A stretch of 64,000 nucleotides of DNA from Euglena gracilis (taxonomy: Eukaryota; Euglenida; Euglenophyceae; Euglenales), in the NCBI GenBank assembly GCA_039621445.1, contig CP154955.1:26864029-26928028 (forward strand), read 5' to 3'. This document shows positions 18,756 to 28,200 of this stretch, in pieces. Every line of letters begins with the position of its first letter. Positions within the stretch are counted from its first letter, which is position 1. The position numbers and the translations under genes are program-made. Below the pieces are notes generated by a model. The model saw only the letters and a list, made by a program, of their open reading frames with translations. It was not told the DNA's origin and did not search any database.

Positions 18756-19239
18756 CGTGAAGCCAGAGCCCCAGTACACGGTTTCAAAATGAAGAATGGC
18801 TTTTTTGGCAGCACATACCTTTTTGTTCCCACTGCCCGTTTTGCAAGCCCCTATTTGCAGGGTGGGGGTCATCTTTGAAATTTAGGAACCACGGTTCCCA
18901 ATTTTTTTGATCGATCCTGTTGTCAAGGTACTGGTGTTCAACTTCATGTCAAGGGGGGCATGAAGAAATGGCTGTAGCAATGGAAAGCGACCAGCCTTGA
19001 ATTGCAAATGATTTTGATATGGCCCCATTTCCAGCGTTTGCGAAGGTCACATTTGGCCTTTGAATAATCGGGACAATGGTTGGGAAGTTTTGGGAACCAC
19101 GGTTCCCAATTTTTTTTGCACTCCCCCTTGATTTCCCTTTTTTTTGCCCCCCCATCTTGCCCCCCCCCCCCCCCCGATCTTGTCCCCCCCCCGACCTTGT
19201 CCCATTTTGGGCTGGCATTAGCCGGGGTATGGGACACGA
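18756..19239. other. no gene seen
   Basis: Mixed sequence with the repeated phrase GGAACCACGGTTCCCAATTT (18885 and 19090, itself palindromic in GGAACC...GGTTCC) and C-runs at 19150-19200. Confidence 0.5.
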
Positions 19240-19242
19240 TCG

Positions 19243-20257
19243 GCCTATGGAATGGTTGGAATGCAGGGCTCCGAGCGGAAAATTGGCCATGGGACTTTTG
19301 GTGGTCGCTAGCGACCGGTCGCTAGGGTCGCTAGCGAGCGGTCGCTAGCGACCATTGGTGGTCGGAGCGACCAGTCGCTCCGACCACCAATTTTAAATTA
19401 CAAATCCCCACCCCTTCTAAAGAGTTAAGTACGGCACCCCCCACTTCGAATAAATGCTTTTAAGCCCCCCCCTCGAGGAATAAAATTTTTTTCATATATT
19501 TGGAGGAAAATGACTCAAAGCCCACCCCAAATGCCACTTCCAAACCCTCCATCGGGGGTCAATTTGCAAAAAAACATTGAGTAAAATCTTCTCTTTGCAC
19601 CTGTTCGTGTGAAACCATAGCCATAGTGTGACTTTAATCCTTGACCTTGCAAACCACCTAAGACTACATTCAATTACGGAGCGCAGACGCGGCCATCCTT
19701 GCCTTGCAACACACAAGGGGATTTTTGTTATTTTGGGCGGGGGGGGGGTGGTCCGGGGGGGCGGCGGCAGCCCCGCCCCCCCCCCCGGAGGAGGCCGTAG
19801 GTCGACTAAGTTCGCGTATATTGCAAATTAACCACAAATACCCTTGGGGGACCCTTTTGCAACACATAAGACTATCATCCTTACAGGAAGGGCGCGACTT
19901 CTCGGCCCATCCTTGCCTTGCACACAAAGGGGATTTTGTTATTTTGGGCGGGGGGGGGTCCGGGGGGGGGGGGGGGCGGCAGCCCCCCCCCGGAGGAGGC
20001 CGTAGGCCGACTAAGTTCGCGTATATTGCAAATTAACCACAAAAATTGAACCCCGAATGGAAATTTTGGAAAATATTTGGATAAAAATTTTTGGAGGGGG
20101 GGGGGCTTAAAAAATTTTTAGAGGGGGGGGGTGGACTTAAAATTGGTGGTCGGCCCGACCACCAATGGTCAGTAGACTTGGTCGCTAGCGACCGGTCGCT
20201 AGCGACCACCAAAAGTTCCATGGCCAATAATCCGCAATGAGCCGGAATGCAGGCTTT
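19243..20257. mobile_element. about 1-kb foldback element with GGTCGCTAGCGACC termini
   Basis: Left end (about 19255-19395) and right end (about 20135-20255) are inverted copies: TTGGCCATGG, then ACTTTTGGTGGTCGCTAGCG, then a self-complementary GGTCGCTAGCGACC cluster, then GGTGGTCGG...CCGACCACC. Between them lie two direct copies of a roughly 150-bp block (19690-19835 and 19900-20042) sharing CCATCCTTGCCTTGCA, a G-rich run and GACTAAGTTCGCGTATATTG. Non-coding. Confidence 0.75.
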
Positions 20258-20310
20258 TGCTTTAAGGGATTGCAGTACCTCCCCCCCCCCCCGGGGAGCT
20301 GGACTGCAGC

Positions 20311-21602
20311 TACCGGAGGGATGAAAATACCGCCTGGCACGAATACCGAAGGGATAAATACCGAACGGATTAATCACGCCATCAGACCGTGTCCGCGCGG
20401 ATTAATTCCGCTCGTCGAAAAGCAAGCTATGGTAATCGTGATCATGCAGCTGGCGTTTTGCACGACACGAAACTCCCCACGCCGAACTTCTTTGTGATGT
20501 TTTTTTCCGCAACAGTGGGGAAAGGAAACCCCCCTAACCTTGGGGGGCGGGGCCTTGGGGTCCTTAAAAATCAAGGGACACCCCTCAGGACCCCCCACAA
20601 TCCCCCCGGCACCCCCCAGGCAGCCGAATGCAGCCCCTGGGGGGGGGGGGAGCAGGTTTAAAAAATTGAAAAAAAAATTTGTTTCGTTGCTTTTTTAAAA
20701 AATTTTGGGGTATAGGGGGATGCCCAAACTACGTTTTCCTTTAGCTGGGACAGTGGTGGGGCAGTTAGTGTTCTGAGAGCCTTGTCCCACAAGGGGGGGC
20801 ATCTGCCACAGAAGCGAGTTTTTGGGATGGATCCCTCTCAGAGTTGAAGGGTCCCAAATCTGGGGGAAATTGGGTGGGGAAGGCTGAAAGATGTACCAGA
20901 ATGTTTTACGGCAAGATTTTTACAGCACTGGGAAAAGGACACAGCACAATGCCCAAGGCAAAACATATGCAGGCCAGTGACATTTACTGCTGCAGCTATG
21001 GTGGATGACCATGTAGGAGTAGTGGTCCAGTAAAAGGCCCGGCCAGGCGCACATCCCCAGGCCACCGGTGTATGACCGTCGTGGACCATGGGGGGGGCCA
21101 GGGCCAACCACAGCACAGCCACTGGCACCAGAACAGGGCCACAGCCAAATACAGAAAGAAGGCGGTTCTGGTAACTTGTGGACTGGGGGACAACAGGTGG
21201 CGGGTAGATGCGGCCGTGTTGGTGGCGAGGAATCCCAGGGTCATAAAGAAGTGGTCACCATCTGTAAGTGGAGAGGCTTGGGCCACAGGATTCCAGCAGC
21301 TTCAGAAAAAGGTCGTAGGCACAGAATGAAGTCAGGCCAATTGAAACAAGTCCGGGACGGAACTCTGAGACCAACTGTGCAGCTTGAACCAGTTCAAATG
21401 ATGGCATATAGGTGATCCGACATTTTGTGTGAAACGACAGGTGAATCAGGAGTTGCTCTTCTTCGCGAACAGCCTGCGCCTAATACCGCCGGACAAAATC
21501 CGCTCTGCCTCCGTTATCGCTCGGATTAATTCCGTTCAAACATCACTTCGGTATTAATCCAACCGGTAAATAATGCAGAGCGGTATTTTCATCCCTCCGG
21601 TA
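20311..21602. mobile_element. 1.29-kb element with 23-bp perfect terminal inverted repeats
   Basis: TACCGGAGGGATGAAAATAC at 20311 and its exact complement ending at 21602 give 23-bp arms (20311-20333, 21580-21602). Subterminal words such as CGGATTAATTCCG and TACCGAA(G/C) also occur at both ends. The interior has no recognisable transposase; short open frames there look random. Probably a non-autonomous DNA transposon. Confidence 0.7.
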
Positions 21603-22132
21603 GTCCAAATTTGGCTAGTGGGATTTCTAGCAGACCCCCCCCCCCCCCGGGGGGTCTGCTAGCAGGGCTAGCTAGTGGAATTTTTTTTTCCAGTGACCGG
21701 CGTGAAGCGCCGAAAATTTTTTTGGGACCCCCAAAAATGGCCCCGGACCCACCCGGGGGGGAGGGGGGGTCTAGCTAGTCCACTTTTTCCAGTGTCTGGC
21801 CGATTGGCTAGCCAGTAACCCCCCCCCCAAAATAACACCCCCCCCCCCGGTGTGTTATTTGGGCACCCGAACTGGGGCCCCAGGGGGGGGGGTGTTATTT
21901 GGGGGGGGGTGTTATTTTTACATGGAAAACCAAAGGAAAACAGGGGGGGTGTTATTTGGGCGCTTGAAATCGGCCCCCGAGGGGGGGGGTGTTATTTGGG
22001 GGGGTGTTATTTGGGGGGGGGTTTACTCCCCCCCGGGGGTCCTTAAGCAAAAGCCTGTTGGAGTGAGAAAGGGAAGGAAGTACCTGAAATCTTTGTCTTT
22101 GGTCGCATTATTCTTTCGACCATTTTCCAACA
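21603..22132. repeat. G/C-run region with GTGTTATTTGGG element, copy 1
   Basis: No gene. Contains the hairpin-like CTAGCAGACC...GGTCTGCTAG near 21630-21663 and, at about 21840-22030, a block with repeated GGTGTTATTTGGG, TTACATGGAAAACCAAAGG and ATCGGCCCCCGAGGGGG. A second copy of this block is at 27830-27975. Region ends directly before the first exon of the dehydrogenase. Confidence 0.7.
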
Positions 22133-22133
22133 G
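22116..22133 (+). promoter_or_regulatory. pyrimidine tract plus AG, possible splice acceptor before the first coding exon
   Basis: CGACCATTTTCCAACAG ends six bases before the ATG at 22139. It resembles a 3' splice site, either of a 5' UTR intron or of spliced-leader trans-splicing if the organism is a dinoflagellate or euglenid. No leader sequence is encoded here. Confidence 0.35.
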
Positions 22134-22138
22134 GAACC

Positions 22139-22247
22139 ATGGCTGACCCAATCCAAGTCCTGAAGACGTCGCCCTATTTCGAAGACCTGAGTGAGATGCA
22201 CCTGGCCCTCATCTCCACCATTGTGGAGGAGCGGAACTTCAAAGACG
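22139..22247 (+). CDS. exon 1: start of cNMP-binding-like domain
   Basis: ATG GCT GAC... codes for MADPIQVLKTSPYFEDLSEM and on to ERNFKD plus the first base of a Gly codon. PYFEDLS and FKDG are typical of the first strands of a cyclic-nucleotide-binding domain. The intron would begin GCAACC. Reading on without splicing reaches TGA within five codons, which supports the exon end. Confidence 0.75.
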
Positions 22248-25200
22248 GCAACCACAGATTCATTTGAATTTTTGGGCTCCAGGGGGGGGCAGGGTTTGAT
22301 ATAAGGAGGGCGTACATGGTTTAGGTGGGGGGTGTCCCCCCCCCTCCTGGCCAGCAGGGGGGGGTCCGGACCCCCCCCCCACCTGCCAGGGGGGTCCGGA
22401 CCTACCCTCGGGGGGTACCCGGGACCCCCCCCCCAAAAGGGTCAATTTTTTCCTCCGGCGCTTTGCGCCGAAATTTTTTTGCATTTTTGGCACATTTTTT
22501 TTTGCCCAAAAAGTGCCCAAAATGGCACTTTTGGTCGTTTTGGGGGGTCAAAAAATTTCGGCCCGGCACTTTGCGCCGGGCCGAAATTCGGTCACCCAGA
22601 CCGCGCAACTGTTTAGGTGGGGGGGTGTGTCCCCCCACCCCCCCCCCCTCCTGGCTCGCAGAGGGGGGGTCCGGACCACCTCCCCCACCTGTCCTTATAT
22701 CGAACCCTGGGGGGGGGGGGTGCATTGGCATAGATCAGTGCATTGGCATGTATCAGGGACATTGGTATGCAGCAAGGAGGGTTGTCCCATGGAGATTAAA
22801 AGGACTTTTTGATTTGGGCTCAAAATTCACGATTCTAGGGCTCCGTGCGGATTCCTGTGGGTGCTCATCCTGGGGGTGATGCCGACCTGGTCGGCCCGAC
22901 CTGTGGTCGGCCCGACCCCTGTTGGTGGGATACCGACCTCTGGGGGTGATGCCGACCTGGTCGGCCCGACCCCCAGAAATCCGCATTACCCCCCCACCTT
23001 TTGGAAATTTAAGCCCCCCCCCCCTTTCGTTTGAATAGGTCAATTGTTAAGTAAGGTAAAAATTTAATTAAAAAATTTAATAACGTGACCCCCCACCCTA
23101 TATGGCACCCCCTCGGGAGTGTTTTGACCCCCCTGGCGACTATTAGGGGGGGGGTGACAATTAGGGGGGGGGTTACTCAATTTACCCCACATTTCCATGG
23201 GTCCATGGGTAACCCCCCCAATTGTCGCCCCCCACGGGGGGGGGGATATTTAGGGGGGGGGTTGACATATAGGACAAATAGGGGGGGGCCCTGTTGGAAA
23301 CCCCTTTTTTCTGCCAACCCCTTCTCGGGTGCAAGTCGACCAAACCCTATCCCTTTCATTAACAAAATCAACCCCTTTTATCTGCCAACCCCTTTTATCT
23401 GCCAACCCCTTCTCGGGTGCAAGTCGACCTAACCCTATCCCTTTCATTAACAAAATCAACCCCTTTTATCTGCCAACCCCTTCTCGGGTGCAAGTCGACC
23501 TAACCCTATCCCTTTCATTAACAAAATAAACCCCTTTTATCTGCCAACCCCTTCTCGGGTGCAAGTCGACCAAACCCTATCCCTTTCATTAACAAAATCA
23601 ACCCCCTTTATCTGCCAACCCCTTTTATCTGCCAACCCCTTCTCGGGTGCAAGTCGACCAAACCCTATCCCTTTCATTAACAAAATCAACCCCTTTTATC
23701 TGCCAACCCCTTTTATCTGCCAACCCCTTCTCGGGTGCAAGTCGACCTAACCCTATCCCTTTCATTAACAAAATCAACCCCTTTTATCTGCCAACCCCTT
23801 TTATCTGCCAACCCCTTCTCGGGTGCAAGTCGACCTAACCCTATCCCTTTCATTAACAAAATAAACCCCTTTTATCTGCCAACCCCTTTTCGGGTGCAAG
23901 TCGACCTAACCCTATCCCTTTCATTAACAAAGTAAACCCCTTTTATCCGCCAACCCCTTCTCGGGTGCAAGTCGACCTAACCCTATCCCTTTCATTAACA
24001 AAATCAACCCCTTTTATCTGCCAACCCCTTTTATCTGCCAACCCATTCTCGGGTGCAAGTCGACCAAACCCTATCCCTTTCATTTACTACAAAAAAAGAG
24101 GTGTCGGACGCCGGTTCTGTCCAAAGCCCGGCGTTCCAAACGCCGGTTCCGTCCGAAGGACGGAACCGGCGTTTGGAACGCCGGGCTTTGGACAGAACCG
24201 GCGTCCGACACCTCTTGTTTAAGCCGGCGTTTTAGAGACGCCGGGCTCAGGACAGAACCGGCGTCCCCAACCTTCGGCCAAAGGACACTCCCAGGACCAA
24301 TCTCCGACCACTGATCTGCAATGTCACACCACTTTGCACTTCACCAAATTCCGGCGATCGCGAGGGTATTTCTGGCTGTGTCAATCGTCTTGGTATAAAA
24401 TCACCCCTCGATCGAAAGCTCTTTTCATCAGACGACTGGCGATCACCACCAAATTCAGCCACGTCGCCTGGAGCTCTTATTTTCTGTCAGTGGGGAATCC
24501 TAATTTCACAACTCTGGTGCCCCCCCAAGGCCCTCAGGTCGTTGATTCGAAGAGGAAAAACGTTTCTGTAAGGTTTATTAAGCATCTTAAACCAAAAATC
24601 ACTGAAAATTGCGACAAATTTCGACTCAGATTCTGGCCGGTCCGACGATCGCGAGCGTATCTCGGGCTGCGTGCAACGTTAGGGTACCAAGTTACCCCTC
24701 GATCGAAAGCTCTTTTCAACAGACGACCAGCGGTGCTCATCAGATCTTTCCACGCTGCACGGTAGTCTATTTCCAAATCTGGGCAAATTTTCACCAAATT
24801 TGGATATCCACCCCAGTGGTCCCCAGATGGCAAAATTCATTGTCCTTGGTGGTTGAAACACTCATACCAGCACCTCAGGGCCACTTTTGGGCACTTTTGG
24901 TGACATTTTTAGGAATGAAAATCGGACGCCGGGCTTTGGACAAAGCCGGCGTTCCGGCGATTTTGTAAAGCCGGCGTTCCTAACGCCGGGCTTTAGGACA
25001 GAACCGGCGTCCGGAAAGCCCGTGGGGGGGGACGCCGGTTCTGTCCTGAGCCCGGCGTCTCAAACGCCGGCTTTACAAAATCAACCCCTTTTATCTGCCA
25101 ACCCCTTTTATCTGCCAACCCCTTTTCGGGTGCAAGTCGACCTAACCCTATCCCTTTCATTAACAAAATAAACCCCTCTTATCTGCCAACCCCTTTTATC

Positions 25201-28200
25201 TGCCAACCCCTTCTCGGGTGCAATTCGACCTAACCCTATCCCTTTCATTAACAAAATCAACCCCTTTTATCTGCCAACCCCTTTTCGGGTGCAAGTCGAC
25301 CTAACCCTATCCCTTTCATTAACAAAATCAACCCCCTTTATCTGCCAACCCCTTTTATCTGCCAACCCCTTCTCGGGTGCAAGTCGACCTAACCCTATCC
25401 CTTTCATTAACAAAATAAACCCCTTTTATCTGCCAACCCCTTTTCGGGTGCAAGTTGACCAAACCCTATCCCTTTCATTAACAAAATCAACCCCTTTTAT
25501 CTGCCAACCCCTTTTATCTGCCAACCCCTTCTCGGGTGCAAGTCGACCTAACCCTATCCCTTTCATTAACAAAATAAACCCCTTTTATCTGCCAACCCCT
25601 TTTCGGGTGCAAGTTGACCTAACCCTATCCCTTTCATTAACAAAATCAACCCCTTTTATCTGCCAACCCCTTTTATCTGCCAACCCCTTTTCGGGTGCAA
25701 GTCGACCTAACCCTATCCCTTTCATTAACAAAATAAACCCCTTTTATCTGCCAACCCCTTCTCGGGTGCAAGTCGACCAAACCCTATCCCTTTCATTAAC
25801 AAAATCAACCCCTTTTATCTGCCAACCCCTTTTATCTGCCAACCCCTTTTCGGGTGCAAGTCGACCTAACCCTATCCCTTTCATTAACAAAATAAACCCC
25901 TTTTATCTGCCAACCCCTTTTATCTGCCAACCCCTTTTCGGGTGCAAGTCGACCTAACCCTATCCCTTTCATTAACAAAATAAACCCCTTTTATCTGCCA
26001 ACCCCTTTTATCTGCCAACCCCTTTTCGGGTTTAAGTCGACCTAACCCTGTCCCTTTCATTAACAAAATAAACCCCATTTTTCTGCCAACCCCTTCTCGG
26101 TGCAAGTCGACCTAACCCTATCCCTTTCATTAACAAAATAAACCCCTTTTATCTGCCAACCCCTTTTATCTGCCAACCCCTTTTCGGGTGCAAGTCGACC
26201 TAACCCTATCCCTTTCATTAACAAAGTAAACCCCTTTTATCTGCCAACCCCTTTTCGGGTGCATGTTGATCTCGTCTTTTGGAAACCCGGGGGGGGGGGC
26301 TTAAATTTCCAAAGAGGGGGGGGGTAATGCAGATTTCTGGGGGTGATACCGACCTGGTCGGTATCACCCCCAGGGGTAGTTATCGACCTGGTCGGCCCGA
26401 CCATGGTCGGGCCGACCAGGTGGTCGGGCCGACCAGGTCGGCATCACCCCCAGGATGAGCACCCACAGGAATCCGTCCGGGGCCCGATTCTAGGCCGCGT
26501 GCTGCGCGGGCGGCTGCTTTTTGACCCCCCCTCGCCGCTTGCCCCGCTGTGCCTTTGGTCATTTTTGTGGTCATTTTTTTGCTCAGACATTTTTTTTGGC
26601 CAAAACAGGTCCGGGACCCCTCCCTCGCGCAGCCCCCCCCCCCCCAGCCCCCCTCCCCCACTGCCTGGCTGTCCCAAAGAAAAAAATTCACCCAAAAATC
26701 GCATGTTTTTGTGGTCAAAAAGGGACCTAAAATGGTCATTTTAAAAAAAGGCGAAAAATAGGCCACGCACTGTACGCACGCAGGGGGGGGGGAAATTATG
26801 CGGTCCGCATTATTCCGCATTATTCCGCATTTTTCCGCATTTCCGCATTATTCCGCATTATTCCGCATTTTTCCGCATTTTTCCGCATATTTTCCGCATT
26901 TTTTTTGTAAATTTTCCGCATTTTTCCGCATTTTCGCATTTGACCGCATTTTTTCCGCATTTTTCCGCATTTTTCCGCATAATTTCCGCATTATCCCGCA
27001 TTTTCCGCATTTTTCCGCATAATTACTGCATTTTTTCGCATAATTTCCACATTTTTCCGCATAATTTCCGCATTTTTTGTGAATTTTTTACGTTTCAGGT
27101 CGACTACAAGGTTCATTGTTTCCCCAATATGTTGGGGCACAAGTGCTCGTCTTTTCATCTCTCTGTTTTATACATAATTTGTGCTTTGTTTTTCCATTGC
27201 ATTTTGGTGACTTCTGGCAAGCTTGGGCATCAGCGATGGGAATCAAATAGCATCGGGACCCTGCATATTGTGAGGTAGAAATATATCTATCCTCTCCATG
27301 TGACCTGGGACTCCACAGAATTTCGGCATGTTTTCCGCATTTTCCGCATTTTTCCGCATATTTTCCGCATTTTTTTTCCGCATAATTTCCGCATAATTTC
27401 CGCATTTTTCCGCATTTTTCCGCATAATTTCCGCATTTTTTCCCCGCCTGCCAGACCGCATAATTTCCCCCCCCCTGACGCACGCCCAGCCCCGAAAGCA
27501 CTAGAAAACCAAAGGCCAAGGAAAATCCCCCAAAAGGATCTGGTGTATTCAGCAAAATGGCCCTGCCCAAAGAAAGATTACCGGCATTCCTGTCAAGTGA
27601 AGTTCACAAATTTGACAAAGGGGTCCAGTGAGGTTAGGCAGGGGTCCCTCGATTGGAATCCTCAATTTTAGTTAAAAGAAATGGTAAGGATTTTTTCCGT
27701 TGAGCAAAAAAGCAAAATTACGGAGTGCAAATTTTTTTCAGAACAAATGCAAACTTTTGGGGCGCAGTGCAAAAATTTCGCCGCCTGCGCAAATGCATGC
27801 GAAGGCCGTGGTGCACTTTGTAAACCCCCTCCCAAATAACACACCCCATTTGGGTGGGGCCCCAGGGGGGGGTGCGTTATTCTTACATGGAAAACCAAAG
27901 GAAAAACAGGGGGGGTGTTATTTGGGCGCTCAAAATCGGCCCCCGAGGGGGGGGTGTTATTTGGGGGGGGTTTATTTGCACTTGACACAATTTGTTTGCA
28001 TTTTGTCTTAAATATCTGCAAATTACCCAACGTGTCAGAATATATTGTCCATGGCACACAAAGTGCAAACATATGTGGTGTGAAATGCCAAAAAGCCGTG
28101 TGGCAGGTGCAGGCCCCGTTTATCGGCAAAATAAATTTGTGTATTGTGTGCATTGTGCAATATGTGTAGCAAAAAAATTGTGTGTCGATGTTTATTTGCA

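Larger units (their letters stand above)
22840..26488. mobile_element. 3.65-kb foldback element enclosing a tandem array (intron 1)
   Basis: About 190-200-bp inverted ends: left 22840-23030, right about 26280-26488. Shared words, in order from the outside: GCGGATTCCTGTGGGTGCTC (GACGGATTCCTG... at the right), CATCCTGGGGGTGATGCCGA, CCTGGTCGGCCCGACC, CCCCCAGAAATC(C/T)GCATTACC and GGAAATTTAAGCCCCC. Inside are a G-rich segment, then the 71/88-bp array and the hairpin-bearing insert. No coding sequence. Confidence 0.75.

Noticed and set aside
23310-26265. CCTAACCCTA words in the tandem array, telomere-like
   Set aside because: Each word occurs once per 71/88-bp unit and is not itself tandem; the array is satellite-like, not telomeric.
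23310-26265. CRISPR-like array
   Set aside because: Units are continuous repeats without unique spacers and the context is eukaryotic.
26801-27465. Phe/Arg/Ile/His-rich frames over CCGCATTTTT repeats
   Set aside because: They are translations of a simple repeat.
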